DNA from: Leifsonia sp. Leaf264
GTDB taxonomy: Bacteria; Actinomycetota; Actinomycetes; Actinomycetales; Microbacteriaceae
Assembly: GCF_001422325.1 (NCBI RefSeq)
Contig: NZ_LMMR01000004.1
Span: forward strand, 67,752-131,751
Length of the DNA stretch: 64,000 nucleotides
Reading direction: 5' to 3'
This document shows, one piece after another, positions 1-8,304 of this stretch. A model generated the notes under the pieces. That model worked only from the letters and a program-made list of their open reading frames with translations, searched no databases and was not told the DNA's origin. Made by a program: the position numbers and the translations under genes. Positions within the stretch are counted from its first letter, which is position 1; each line of letters opens with the position of its first letter.

Positions 1-168
1 CCCGGCGACGCCGTGACGGCCGGACAGCCGCTCTTCACGCTCTCGGCGGACGAGCCGGAGCGGTTCGCGCGAGCCCTCGAGGCCGTCGACGGCGCCTGGC
101 GCATCGGCGACGCCGACGAGCCCGTGCAGGACGGCGGACCGTTGATCGCCGAGCGCATCGGGCGCTGA
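1..168 (+). CDS. deoA: Thymidine (pyrimidine-nucleoside) phosphorylase, C-terminal end only
   Basis: An open frame enters at the left edge and stops at TGA 166-168. The 55 visible residues match the C-terminal PYNP_C-type domain, with a PGDAVTAGQPLFTL segment followed by a short helical tail ending in IAERIGR. Thymidine phosphorylase splits thymidine or deoxyuridine with phosphate into base and deoxyribose-1-phosphate in the cytosol. The next gene on this strand is adenosine deaminase, an arrangement shared by actinobacterial nucleoside-salvage clusters, and this supports the call. The catalytic part lies outside the window, so the name rests on a short domain plus context. Confidence 0.72.
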   Translation, partial: PGDAVTAGQPLFTLSADEPERFARALEAVDGAWRIGDADEPVQDGGPLIAERIGR

Positions 169-198
169 CGCGCGACTCCCGCCGTGTGAAGGAGATCC

Positions 199-278
199 CG
201 CCTCCGTCTGAAGGATCGGAGCGTCCGAACCCTCCATCCGCGCGGATCGTCCCGTTCGAGTTCCTTCAGACGGAGGCG
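199..278. repeat. Perfect 17-bp inverted repeat between deoA and add
   Basis: Positions 199-215 (CGCCTCCGTCTGAAGGA) are the exact reverse complement of 262-278, with a 46-nt spacer. The spacer contains a small hairpin at 216-228 (TCGGA-GCG-TCCGA). No T-run follows, so if it is a terminator for deoA it is of the U-less type. The right arm ends about 38 bp before the predicted -10 of add, so an operator or attenuator role is equally possible. Confidence 0.6.
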
Positions 279-315
279 CAACAAATCAGCGCCCACGGCG
301 GCCCGGTCGCACCGG

Positions 316-321
316 TAGATT
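316..321 (+). promoter_or_regulatory. Predicted -10 (TAGATT) of add, leaderless
   Basis: TAGATT ends 7 nt before the GTG start at 329 and there is no purine-rich ribosome binding site in between. A transcript beginning at or next to the start codon would be leaderless. Inferred from sequence only. Confidence 0.5.
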
Positions 322-328
322 TGAGGAC

Positions 329-1453
329 GTGAACACGATTCCGACGGACTACCTGTTGCCTGGCGGTGGCACGAGCATCAACTCGCTGCCCAAGGTCTCC
401 CTGCACGACCACCTCGACGGCGGCCTGCGTCCGCAGACCATCATCGAACTGGCAGACGCCATCGGCCTCGACGTCCCGGAGACCGATGCCACAGCCCTGG
501 CGAGCTGGTTCGCCGACCAGGCCGACTCCGGGTCGCTCGTCGAGTACCTCAAGACCTTCGACGTCACGACGGCCGTCATGCAGACCACGGAGGGCCTCGA
601 GAGGGTCGCGCGCGAGTTCGTGCAGGACCTGGCGGCCGACGGTGTCATCTACGGCGAGATCCGGTGGGCTCCCGAACAGCACCTCGCTCGGGGCCTCACC
701 CTCGACCAGGCCGTCGAGGCCGTGCAGGCCGGCATCGAGGCCGGAATCGACGATGTCGCATCCGGCACCGGCAACGGCATCCGCATCGGACAGCTGGTCA
801 CGGCCATGCGCCACGCCAACCGCGGCCTCGAGATCGCCGAACTCGCCGTGCGTCACCGCTATCGCGGCGTCGTCGGCTTCGACATCGCCGGCGCCGAGCT
901 GGGCTTCCCGGCGCGCAACCACCTGAGCGCGTTCGACTACCTCGCCAAGGAGTACCTGCCCGTCACCGTGCACGCGGGCGAGGCCGACGGCATCGACAGC
1001 ATCCGCGGCGCGATCTTCGACGGTCGCGCGCTGCGCCTCGGTCACGGCGTTCGTCTCGCCGAGGACATCTCGATCGAGCGCGAGGACGACGACAACACCT
1101 ACGTGACCCTCGGTCCCGTCGCCCAGTGGGTGCGCGACCGCGAGATCGCCCTCGAGCTGTCGCCGTCGTCGAACCTGCAGACGGGGGCCATCGCGGCGTG
1201 GGGCGACGAACTCGTCGACCACCCGTTCGACCTGCTCTACCAGCTCGACTTCCGGGTGACCGTCAACACCGACAACCGACTCATGAGCCGCACCACGATC
1301 AGTCGTGAACTCGCACTGCTGGCGGATGCGTTCTCCTACGACCTCGACGACTTCGAGGTCTTCCAGCTCAACGCGGCCTCGGCGGCGTTCCTCCCGTTGG
1401 AGGATCGCGACGAGCTCATCGAGCAGATCAGCGCAGGCTTCGACGCGGCCTGA
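329..1453 (+). CDS. add: Adenosine deaminase
   Basis: The 374-residue cytosolic zinc enzyme deaminates adenosine or deoxyadenosine to inosine or deoxyinosine in purine salvage. The amidohydrolase-fold motifs are in order: metal-binding H26-D-H28 within SLHDHLDGG, H215-A-G-E218 with the catalytic glutamate, H239 in RLGHGV, the LELSPSSN segment, and metal ligand D315 in VNTDN. The position after D315 is Asn where the mammalian enzyme has a second Asp; I recall this being common in the bacterial branch. GTG at 329 is chosen because a -10 lies 7 nt upstream and the family N-terminus fits. It follows deoA on the same strand, and its inosine product would feed the purine nucleoside phosphorylase encoded at 3940-4773. 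Confidence 0.93.
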   Translation: MNTIPTDYLLPGGGTSINSLPKVSLHDHLDGGLRPQTIIELADAIGLDVPETDATALASWFADQADSGSLVEYLKTFDVTTAVMQTTEGLERVAREFVQDLAADGVIYGEIRWAPEQHLARGLTLDQAVEAVQAGIEAGIDDVASGTGNGIRIGQLVTAMRHANRGLEIAELAVRHRYRGVVGFDIAGAELGFPARNHLSAFDYLAKEYLPVTVHAGEADGIDSIRGAIFDGRALRLGHGVRLAEDISIEREDDDNTYVTLGPVAQWVRDREIALELSPSSNLQTGAIAAWGDELVDHPFDLLYQLDFRVTVNTDNRLMSRTTISRELALLADAFSYDLDDFEVFQLNAASAAFLPLEDRDELIEQISAGFDAA

Positions 1454-1500
1454 CGCGCCGGTTCCGCTCCACCGCTCCACCGAACGACAGAAGGCCACAC

Positions 1501-1944
1501 GTGCTGCCCCCACTGCCCGACCGCGCCATCAGGCTCGGCGTCGACGCGAACGACTGGCACGACGCGGTGCGTGCCTGCGGGGCGGCTCTCCGGGACTCCG
1601 GGGCGACGACCGATGCCTACACCGAGCGCATGATCGGGGTCATAGAGGAGTTCGGCGCCTACGTCGTCATAGCGCCGGGGTTCGCCCTCGCGCACGCGAG
1701 GCCGGGCAGTGACGTGAAGACCGATGGACTGGCCGTCGTCACTCTCGCCGATCCGGTGCGCTTCGGCCACCCCCACAACGACCCTGTGAGCGTCATCATC
1801 GGCCTCGCCGTCACCACGACGGACGAACACGTCGGTGCCGTGGCCGAACTGGCGAACGTGTTCAACGACGCCGCAGTCATCCCCGCGCTGGCAGCGGCCG
1901 CCGACGACGAGACCGTGCGGAGACTGCTGGGGTATCCATCATGA
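1501..1944 (+). CDS. PTS EIIA component, mannitol/fructose/ascorbate (UlaC-like) type
   Basis: A 147-residue PTS_EIIA_2-type protein. The expected phosphohistidine is H65 in ALAHARP, the motif at which HPr passes phosphate to EIIA in this family. An AGAAGG ribosome binding site at 1489-1494 supports GTG 1501. Its stop overlaps the EIIB start by ATGA, so the two are probably translationally coupled. No EIIC permease gene is in the window, so the sugar is unknown. The ascorbate/galactitol-like class is suggested by the IIB partner. It lies in a nucleoside-salvage cluster, so import of a pentose, or a regulatory role without transport, are both conceivable. Confidence 0.85.
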   Translation: MLPPLPDRAIRLGVDANDWHDAVRACGAALRDSGATTDAYTERMIGVIEEFGAYVVIAPGFALAHARPGSDVKTDGLAVVTLADPVRFGHPHNDPVSVIIGLAVTTTDEHVGAVAELANVFNDAAVIPALAAAADDETVRRLLGYPS

Positions 1945-2213
1945 AGATCGTCGCCATCTGCGGAGCCGGCATCGGCACGTCGGCCATCCTCAAGCTCAAT
2001 GCCGAGCGTGCCCTCGAGAGACTCGGTGTCGAGGCGCGCGTCTCGGCCACCGATGTCGCCAGCGTCGGAGTGGCCGCATCCGACGCCCAGGTGATCCTCA
2101 CCTCGCCGGAGCTGGTGCAGCACATCCCGGCGACGAACGCCGACATCGTCGTGATCGACAACTACTTCGACCTCGACGAGATCACGACGAAGCTCGAGAT
2201 CGCCGTCGGCTGA
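1941..2213 (+). CDS. PTS EIIB component, lactose/ascorbate (UlaB-like) type
   Basis: A 90-residue protein with the small EIIB fold. The phosphocysteine is C7 in the N-terminal loop CGAGIGTS, followed by the alternating beta/alpha pattern of the PTS_IIB_lactose/ascorbate family. EIIA would phosphorylate this cysteine, and the phosphate would normally go to sugar bound to a membrane EIIC. The start codon overlaps the EIIA stop (ATGA at 1941-1944). The gene ends 23 bp before the stop of the convergent phosphohexomutase gene. No EIIC gene follows. Confidence 0.85.
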   Translation: MKIVAICGAGIGTSAILKLNAERALERLGVEARVSATDVASVGVAASDAQVILTSPELVQHIPATNADIVVIDNYFDLDEITTKLEIAVG

Positions 2214-2236
2214 CCGTACGCCGGGCCGGGTGGCTG

Positions 2237-3943
2237 CTAGCCGACCAGCTCCCGCATGCCCGCATCGAGGGCGGCGACCGATGCGGCTGCGGCGGCCGTG
2301 CGCTCCGCGGCGGTCCCCTCGTCGGACGAGGCGTCGATGTAGACCTTGAGCTTGGGCTCGGTGCCGCTCGGACGCACCATGACGCGTGATCCGTCGGCGA
2401 GCTGGATGCGCAGGACGTCGCTCGGCGGAAGACCACCGAAGCCGTCGGCCAGGTCTTCGATGCGGTCGACGCGGATGCCTCCGATCTGCGCCGGCGGCTC
2501 CTCGCGCAGACGCTGCATGGTGCTCGCGATGCGTGCGAGATCCGTCACGCGGATCGAGATCTGCGATGAGGCGAACGCCCCGAACGTCTCGGCGAACTCG
2601 GTGAGCCTGTCGGCGACGGTGCGCCCGTCGGCCTTGAGTTCGCAGGCGAGCGAGAGGAAGGCAACAGCGGCGGAGATGCCGTCCTTGTCGCGCACGTCGC
2701 CTGGGTTGACGAGATAGCCGAGCGCCTCCTCGAAGCCGAACACCAGACCGGGAGCCCGGGAGATCCACTTGAACCCCGTCAGGGTGTTCGAAAAGTGCAG
2801 ACCGTAGTGGCGCGCCACGGCGGCGAGTCCGGGGGAGGACACGATCGAGCAGGCGAGGGTGCCGTCGCCCGGCGTGCGGCCGTCGGCATTGCGCTCGGCG
2901 ACCCACCACCCGAGCAGCAGCCCGACCTCGTTGCCGGAGAGCCGCCTGTAGCCGCCGTCGACAGCTGCATCGGGGATGGCGATGGCGAGCCTGTCGGCGT
3001 CGGGGTCGTTCGCGATCACGAGCTCGGCCTGCTGCTCCCGGGCCTCCGCCGTCGCGAGGTCCATGGCGCCGGGCTCCTCGGGGTTGGGGAACGCCACCGT
3101 CGGGAAGGCGGGGTCGGGCTCGATCTGGGCATGCACGACGTGCGGCTCGTCGAAGCCCGCGGCCGTGACGGCGCGCGCGAACGTCTCCCAGCCGACCCCG
3201 TGCATGGCCGTGTACACGGCGTTGATCTGCGCGCGCGGCGCCGGGGCGATGGCCGCCGTCGCGGCGACGTAGGCGTCCACGACCGACTCGTCGGCCGTGT
3301 CGTAGTCCGCCCGCGGGAGCTCGAGCACGTTCGCGGAGTGGGCGACGAGGAGGATCTCCTCGGCGATCTCGACATCGGCCGGCGAGACGATCTGGGATCC
3401 CCTGTCGCGTCCGCCGAGGTAGACCTTGTAGCCGTTGTCGTTCGGCGGGTTGTGCGACGCCGTGACCATCACCCCGGCATCGACGTCGAGATGGCGCACG
3501 GCGAAGGCCAGCACCGGGGTCGGCAGCAGGCGGGGGAGCAGGATGGCGCGGACGCCGGCCCCGGCCATGATCTCCGCGGTGTCGGTGGCGAACACCCGGG
3601 AGTTCTTGCGGCCGTCGTAGCCGATCACGACGCTGGGCGCATCGCCGATGGCCGCATGATTCAGCAGGAAGCGGGCGAGTCCCGCCGCCGCCTGTGAGAC
3701 CAGCACGCGGTTCATGCGGTTCGATCCGGCCGCGATCTCGCCGCGGAGGCCGGCCGTGCCGAACGCGAGCCGCACGTCGAAGCGGGCGTGCAACTCGGTG
3801 ACGGCCTCGGCCGATCCGGCGTCGGCCTCATCGATGAGAGTGCGCAGCTCGGCCTGGGTCTCGGCGTCGGGATCCTGGGCGAGCCAGGCGCGCGCCTGGT
3901 CGAGAACGCGGGCGGCGGCATCCGTGCTCATGACGGCGCTCAC
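2237..3943 (-). CDS. Phosphohexomutase (phosphoglucomutase/phosphomannomutase/phosphopentomutase family)
   Basis: A 568-residue alpha-D-phosphohexomutase with all four signature loops: phosphoserine loop MVTASHNPPNDNGYK, metal loop NDPDADRLAI, sugar-binding GFEEALGYL, and C-terminal phosphate-binding RPSGTEPKLKVY. The enzyme moves phosphate between C1 and C6 (or C5) of sugar phosphates in the cytosol. Its GTG start at 3943 overlaps the TGA of the purine nucleoside phosphorylase gene by 4 bp, so they are coupled. That context suggests conversion of ribose-1-phosphate or deoxyribose-1-phosphate to the 5-phosphate, but gluco/mannomutase activity cannot be excluded. M. tuberculosis has a comparable deoD-pmmB pair. 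Confidence 0.88.
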   Translation of the reverse strand: MSAVMSTDAAARVLDQARAWLAQDPDAETQAELRTLIDEADAGSAEAVTELHARFDVRLAFGTAGLRGEIAAGSNRMNRVLVSQAAAGLARFLLNHAAIGDAPSVVIGYDGRKNSRVFATDTAEIMAGAGVRAILLPRLLPTPVLAFAVRHLDVDAGVMVTASHNPPNDNGYKVYLGGRDRGSQIVSPADVEIAEEILLVAHSANVLELPRADYDTADESVVDAYVAATAAIAPAPRAQINAVYTAMHGVGWETFARAVTAAGFDEPHVVHAQIEPDPAFPTVAFPNPEEPGAMDLATAEAREQQAELVIANDPDADRLAIAIPDAAVDGGYRRLSGNEVGLLLGWWVAERNADGRTPGDGTLACSIVSSPGLAAVARHYGLHFSNTLTGFKWISRAPGLVFGFEEALGYLVNPGDVRDKDGISAAVAFLSLACELKADGRTVADRLTEFAETFGAFASSQISIRVTDLARIASTMQRLREEPPAQIGGIRVDRIEDLADGFGGLPPSDVLRIQLADGSRVMVRPSGTEPKLKVYIDASSDEGTAAERTAAAAASVAALDAGMRELVG

Positions 3944-4773
3944 AGGGCGTTCGCGATGCGGGCGAGCAGGGCGCTGATGACGGCCTCGGCGTTCTGGCCG
4001 GCCTCGATGACCTCGGCGTGGCTGAGCGGCGTCTTCTGGATGCCGGCCGCGAGGTTGGTGATGAGGCTCATGCCGAGGATCTCCATGCCGGCCTGGCGGG
4101 CGGCGATGGCCTCGAGGGCGGTCGACATGCCGACGATGTGGCCGCCGATGGTCTTGGCCATCTGCACCTCTGCCGGTGTCTCGTAGTGCGGTCCGCGGAA
4201 CTGGCAGTAGACGCCCTCGTCGAGGCCGGGGTCGATGGTGAGGGCGAGGTCGCGCAGGCGCTTGGAGTACAGGTCGGTCAGGTCGATGAACGTCGCACCC
4301 TCGAGCGGCGAGTCCGCGGTGAGGTTGATGTGGTCGCTGATCAGCACGGGGGTGCCGGGGGTCCAGTGCTCCTTGATGCCGCCGGCGCCGTTGGTGAGGA
4401 TCATCGTCGTCGCTCCGGCCGCCGCCGCAGTGCGCACGCTGTGCACGACCCGGCGCACGCCGTGGCCCTCGTAGTAATGAGTGCGCGCTCCGATGACGAG
4501 GGCGTGCTTGCCGTTGGGCAGCGCGATCGAGCGCAGCATGCCGCCGTGTCCCTCGAGGGCCGGCTTGCTGAAGCCGCTGATCTCGTGGGCCGGGATCACG
4601 GCCGTCGTCTCGCCGATCAGGTCGGCGGCCTTGCCCCAGCCGCTGCCCAGGGTGAGGGCGATGTCGTGGCGTTCGACGCCGGTGCGCTCCGCGATCTGCT
4701 CGGCGGCCGCCCGGGCCACCTCGAACGGGTCGGTTCCGGGCTCGTCGAGGGGATTCGTCGTCGAATTCGTCAT
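3940..4773 (-). CDS. punA: Purine-nucleoside phosphorylase (trimeric, inosine/guanosine type)
   Basis: The 277-residue enzyme phosphorolyses inosine, guanosine and deoxy forms to base plus (deoxy)ribose-1-phosphate. Visible motifs are the phosphate-binding LGSGWG loop near the N-terminus, HYYEGHG, TNGAGGI, GPHYETPAEVQM, and GMSTALEAIAARQAGMEILG followed by SLITN, whose Asn is the base-recognising residue of the 6-oxopurine-specific trimeric class. It starts at ATG 4773, with a likely -10 (TAGAGT) 6 nt upstream. It is the first gene of a two-gene minus-strand operon with the phosphohexomutase. Together with add it turns adenosine into hypoxanthine and a usable sugar phosphate. Confidence 0.93.
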   Translation of the reverse strand: MTNSTTNPLDEPGTDPFEVARAAAEQIAERTGVERHDIALTLGSGWGKAADLIGETTAVIPAHEISGFSKPALEGHGGMLRSIALPNGKHALVIGARTHYYEGHGVRRVVHSVRTAAAAGATTMILTNGAGGIKEHWTPGTPVLISDHINLTADSPLEGATFIDLTDLYSKRLRDLALTIDPGLDEGVYCQFRGPHYETPAEVQMAKTIGGHIVGMSTALEAIAARQAGMEILGMSLITNLAAGIQKTPLSHAEVIEAGQNAEAVISALLARIANAL

Positions 4774-4779
4774 CCGTCC

Positions 4780-4785
4780 ACTCTA
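4780..4785 (-). promoter_or_regulatory. Predicted -10 (TAGAGT) of punA
   Basis: On the minus strand TAGAGT is followed by GGACGG and then the ATG at 4773. The spacing of 6 nt is compatible with a leaderless transcript, though GGACGG could act weakly as a ribosome binding site if transcription starts further upstream. Confidence 0.45.
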
Positions 4786-4823
4786 GAGCCGGTGCTCTGG
4801 CGCGACCCAGTCGGTTGGCAGGG

Positions 4824-4866
4824 AGCGGATGCCGCTGCGTCGGATGCTGGCGGGCTGCAGCATCCG
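4824..4866. repeat. Two adjacent hairpins in the punA/lpdA divergent intergenic region
   Basis: AGCGG-ATG-CCGCT occupies 4824-4836. CGGATGCTG (4841-4849) pairs perfectly with CAGCATCCG (4858-4866) across an 8-nt loop. Both lie between divergent punA and lpdA, about 80 bp upstream of the lpdA start. They could be regulator binding sites; no function can be assigned. Confidence 0.4.
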
Positions 4867-4944
4867 TTGCTCATCTGCGCACTCCGCCGGCCTGGACGGC
4901 CCCGGGCGGACACTCAGCGGATTTCGAGGTTCTGGTGCATCTGC

Positions 4945-4950
4945 GAGAAT
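4945..4950 (+). promoter_or_regulatory. Predicted extended -10 (TGC-GAGAAT) of lpdA
   Basis: GAGAAT preceded by TGC ends 6 nt before ATG 4957. GGAGG at 4951-4955 is too close to the start to be a normally spaced ribosome binding site, so a leaderless transcript is the simpler reading. Confidence 0.4.
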
Positions 4951-4956
4951 GGAGGC

Positions 4957-6396
4957 ATGGCCCATGAGTTCGAAACCACCCAGCGGATCGCAATCCTCGG
5001 TGGGGGGCCCGGCGGATACGATGCCGCCCTCGCGGCCGCCCAGTTGGGTGCCGAGGTCACGCTCGTCGAACGCATGGGAGTCGGCGGGTCGGCCGTGCTC
5101 ACCGATGTCGTCCCGTCGAAGTCGCTCATCGCGACGGCCGAGGCGTCGAACGCCATCAAGGAGGCAGCAGACCTCGGCGTGCAGTTCTACGCCCGTGGTG
5201 AGTCCGGCAAGCCGCTGCGGCCCGAGGTGGCCATCAACCTGGCCGCCGTCAACAAGCGCCTGCTGCGGCTCGCCCGTCAGCAGTCGGAGGACATGACGGC
5301 GAACCTCGAGAAGGCCGGGGTGCGACTGGTGCAGGGCGAGGGACGCCTCGACGGCGCCGGCGCCATCATCGTCTCGACCGCCCTCGGCGAGGAGGGCACC
5401 GACTTCGACCGCATCGAGGCCGACACCATCATCATCTCGGTGGGTGCGAGCCCGCGGATCCTCGATTCAGCCGTTCCCGACGGCGAGCGCATCTTCACGT
5501 GGACGCAGCTCTACAACCTGAAGAGTGTTCCCGAGCACCTCATCGTCGTCGGCTCCGGTGTGACCGGAGCCGAGTTCGCCTCGGCCTACCGCGCCCTGGG
5601 CAGTGAGGTCACGCTGATCTCCAGCCGCGACCAGGTGCTGCCCGGCGAGGATGCCGATGCCGCCCGCGTGCTCGAGAACGCCTTCCGGCGCAACGGCATG
5701 ACCGTGCTCTCCAAGTCCCGAGCCGACAAGGTCGAGCGCACGGCGACCGGCGTCAAGGCGACGCTCTCCGACGGCCGCGTCGTCGAGGGCTCCCACGCGC
5801 TCATGGCCGTCGGTTCGATCCCGAACACCGCAGGCATCGGCCTGGAGGAGGCCGGGGTGCAGATGACGTCGGGCGGCCACATCCGGGTGAACCGCGTGGC
5901 GCGCACCTCGGTGCCCAACATCTACGCCGCCGGCGATTGCACGACCTTCCTGCCGCTGGCCTCCGTGGCCTCCATGCAGGGCCGCACGGCTGTCTTCCAC
6001 GCCATGGGCGACATCGTGAACCCGCCCGAGGAGCGCAACATCACCTCGAACATCTTCACGCAGCCCGAGATCGCCACCGTCGGCTGGACGCAGAAGCAGA
6101 TCGAGGACGGCATCGCCCAGGGCGAGATCTACAAGCTGCCCCTCGCCTCGAACCCGCGCGCCAAGATGATGGGCATCAAGGAGGGCTTCGTGAAGATCTT
6201 CGCCCGAACGGGATCGGGCACAGTCATCGGCGGCGTGATCGTGGCGCCGAAGGCCAGCGAGCTCATCCTTCCGGTGGCTCTCGCCGTCGTGCACAGGCTG
6301 ACGGTCGACCAGGTCTCCGAGGCTTTCCCCGTCTACCCGTCGCTGTCGGGTTCCATCTCGGATGCCGCCCGCGCGATGCACATCGTCAACACCTGA
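4957..6396 (+). CDS. lpdA: LpdA-type flavoprotein NAD(P)H-quinone reductase (lipoamide-dehydrogenase family without redox cysteines)
   Basis: A 479-residue flavoprotein disulfide reductase-fold protein with an N-terminal FAD loop (ILGGGPGGYDAAL), a second Rossmann domain for NAD(P) (VVGSGVTGAEFA), the FAD-ribityl motif IYAAGDCT and a C-terminal dimerisation domain. The active-site segment reads GGSAVLTDVVPSKSL, so both cysteines of the CxxxxC pair of true lipoamide dehydrogenase are absent. The same loss is known in M. tuberculosis LpdA, a quinone reductase, and I infer the same activity here. ATG 4957 is chosen over a much longer upstream open frame because homology begins there and a -10 lies 6 nt before it. 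It is divergent from punA. Confidence 0.85.
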   Translation: MAHEFETTQRIAILGGGPGGYDAALAAAQLGAEVTLVERMGVGGSAVLTDVVPSKSLIATAEASNAIKEAADLGVQFYARGESGKPLRPEVAINLAAVNKRLLRLARQQSEDMTANLEKAGVRLVQGEGRLDGAGAIIVSTALGEEGTDFDRIEADTIIISVGASPRILDSAVPDGERIFTWTQLYNLKSVPEHLIVVGSGVTGAEFASAYRALGSEVTLISSRDQVLPGEDADAARVLENAFRRNGMTVLSKSRADKVERTATGVKATLSDGRVVEGSHALMAVGSIPNTAGIGLEEAGVQMTSGGHIRVNRVARTSVPNIYAAGDCTTFLPLASVASMQGRTAVFHAMGDIVNPPEERNITSNIFTQPEIATVGWTQKQIEDGIAQGEIYKLPLASNPRAKMMGIKEGFVKIFARTGSGTVIGGVIVAPKASELILPVALAVVHRLTVDQVSEAFPVYPSLSGSISDAARAMHIVNT

Positions 6397-6436
6397 CGTT
6401 CGCCTCGGCCGGCTCGCCGAAGCTCCCGGGAGCGGG

Positions 6437-8203
6437 TCAGTCCGCGATGCTGAGAAGCAGGTGACCCGACGCCACGGTCGAACCGACTGTCGCGTTGATG
6501 TTCTCGATCCGGCCGTCCTTGTGGGCCGTCATCGGCTGCTCCATCTTCATGGCCTCGAGCACGACGATGAGGTCGCCCTTGACGACCTGGTCGCCCTCGG
6601 CCACGGCGAGCTTCACGATCGTCGCCTGCATCGGCGCCTTGACGGCGTCTCCCGTCGAGGTGCTCACGGAATGGTGCGTCGCGCGACGACGCGGTGCCGG
6701 ACCGCCGGTCTTCTCGGCCGAGGGGCTCGGAAGCAGTCGCACAGGCAGGCTCACCTCGATGCGACGACCATCGACCTCGAGGGTGACGGTGTTGCGCTGT
6801 TCGGCGGGAGTCGGGGCCTCGGCCTCGCCGCTCCAGGCCTCGATGGTGTTGTCGAAGTCGGTCTCGATCCAGCGCGTGTAGATGGAGAACGGCTCGCCGT
6901 CGGCCGGGGCGAACGCGGGGTCGCGCACGATGGCGCGGTGGAACGGCAGCACCGTCGGCAGGCCGGCGACCTCGAACTCGTCCAGGGCACGGCGCGCGCG
7001 GTCGAGCGCCTCCTCGCGGTCGGCGCCCGTCACGATCAGCTTCGCCAGCAGCGAGTCGAACGATCCGCTGATCACGTCGCCGGCCTGGATGCCGGTGTCG
7101 ACCCTGATGCCGGGGCCGCTCGCGGGGCGGAACACGTGCACGGGGCCGGGGGCCGGCATGAAGCCGCGGCCGGCGTCCTCGCCGTTGATGCGGAACTCGA
7201 AGGAGTGACCGCGGGGGGCCGGGTCCTCGTAGTCGAGGATGCCGCCCTCGGCGATGCGGAACTGCTCGCGCACCAGGTCGATGCCCGTCACCTCCTCGGA
7301 GACGGGGTGCTCGACCTGGAGGCGCGTGTTCACCTCGAGGAACGAGACCGTGCCGTCCTTGCCGATGAGGAACTCGCAGGTGCCGGCACCGAGGTAGCCG
7401 ACCTCCTTCAGGATGGCCTTCGACGCGCGGTACAGCTCGGTGTTCTGCGCCTCGGTGAGGAACGGGGCCGGAGCCTCCTCGACGAGCTTCTGGTGGCGGC
7501 GCTGCAGCGAGCAGTCGCGCGTGGAGACGACGACGACGTTGCCGGCGGCATCCGCGAGGCACTGCGTCTCGACGTGGCGCGGCTCGTCGAGGTACTTCTC
7601 CACGAAGCACTCGCCGCGCCCGAAGGCCGTGATCGCCTCGCGGGTCGCCGAGTCGAACAGCTCGGGGATCTCCTCGCGGGTGCGGGCGACCTTGAGGCCG
7701 CGACCGCCTCCGCCGTACGCGGCCTTGATAGCGACGGGCAGGCCGTGCACGTCGACGAAGTCGAGCACCTCCGAGGCGTCGGAGACGGGGTTCAGGGTGC
7801 CGGGGGCGAGCGGCGCCCCGACCTTCTCGGCCACGTGACGCGCCGAGACCTTGTCGCCGAGGCGCTCGATGGCGTCGGGGGATGGCCCGATCCAGATGAG
7901 GCCGGCGCCGATGACGGCGCGGGCGAAGTCGGCGTTCTCGGCGAGGAAGCCGTAGCCGGGGTGCACGGCGTCGGCGCCGGAGCGGCGGGCGACGGAGAGC
8001 AGCTTGTCGATCACGAGGTAGGTGTCGGCGCTCGTGGTCCCGTCGAGGCCGTACGCCTCGTCGGCGAGGCGGGAGTGCAGGGCGTCACGGTCCTGGTCGG
8101 CGTAGACGGCCACCGAGCGGATGCCGCTGTCGCGGGCAGCCCGGATGACGCGGACGGCGATTTCGCCCCGGTTGGCGATGAGGACCTTGGAGATGCGCGG
8201 CAT
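6437..8203 (-). CDS. accA: Acyl-CoA carboxylase alpha subunit (biotin carboxylase + biotin carboxyl carrier)
   Basis: A 588-residue two-domain subunit of the actinobacterial acetyl/propionyl-CoA carboxylase. Residues 1 to about 450 are biotin carboxylase ([17 protein letters not shown] start, ATP-grasp glycine loop [11 protein letters not shown], catalytic segment near [15 protein letters not shown]). A linker follows, then a C-terminal biotinyl domain with biotin-accepting Lys in EAMKMEQPM. It makes carboxybiotin from bicarbonate and ATP and serves the AccD/AccE complex encoded at 13785-15640, feeding malonyl- or methylmalonyl-CoA to lipid synthesis. ATG 8203 has a -10 (TAGGCT) 8 nt upstream. 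The upstream neighbour on the same strand is maf, as in M. tuberculosis (maf near accA3). Confidence 0.94.
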   Translation of the reverse strand: MPRISKVLIANRGEIAVRVIRAARDSGIRSVAVYADQDRDALHSRLADEAYGLDGTTSADTYLVIDKLLSVARRSGADAVHPGYGFLAENADFARAVIGAGLIWIGPSPDAIERLGDKVSARHVAEKVGAPLAPGTLNPVSDASEVLDFVDVHGLPVAIKAAYGGGGRGLKVARTREEIPELFDSATREAITAFGRGECFVEKYLDEPRHVETQCLADAAGNVVVVSTRDCSLQRRHQKLVEEAPAPFLTEAQNTELYRASKAILKEVGYLGAGTCEFLIGKDGTVSFLEVNTRLQVEHPVSEEVTGIDLVREQFRIAEGGILDYEDPAPRGHSFEFRINGEDAGRGFMPAPGPVHVFRPASGPGIRVDTGIQAGDVISGSFDSLLAKLIVTGADREEALDRARRALDEFEVAGLPTVLPFHRAIVRDPAFAPADGEPFSIYTRWIETDFDNTIEAWSGEAEAPTPAEQRNTVTLEVDGRRIEVSLPVRLLPSPSAEKTGGPAPRRRATHHSVSTSTGDAVKAPMQATIVKLAVAEGDQVVKGDLIVVLEAMKMEQPMTAHKDGRIENINATVGSTVASGHLLLSIAD

Positions 8204-8211
8204 GATTCACC

Positions 8212-8217
8212 AGCCTA
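8212..8217 (-). promoter_or_regulatory. Predicted -10 (TAGGCT) of accA
   Basis: TAGGCT on the minus strand ends 8 nt before ATG 8203. The octamer ATAGGCTG is identical to that at the accD promoter (15648-15653 core), which may reflect common control of the two carboxylase subunits. The 101-bp intergenic region to maf shows no other clear element. Confidence 0.45.
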
Positions 8218-8304
8218 TTGCCGCATCCCTCATCCCTTTTAGGCGTCCCCCACAAAAATGCGGGCAGACCCCTTCGGAAAGGTACAAGGTCGGTGCTGGG
8301 CGAC

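Noticed and set aside
266-1513. Long minus-strand open frame (about 415 codons) opposite add
   Set aside because: It lies wholly antisense to adenosine deaminase, which has all catalytic motifs, and its translation is a low-complexity V/E/R/D-rich shadow.
2795-3697. Plus-strand open frame of 300 codons within the phosphohexomutase gene
   Set aside because: Antisense to the four conserved phosphohexomutase loops; composition is G/R/D repeats.
4018-4956. Plus-strand open frame joined upstream of lpdA
   Set aside because: It is antisense to punA and shows no family similarity; the lpdA homology begins exactly at 4957 with a -10 6 nt upstream.
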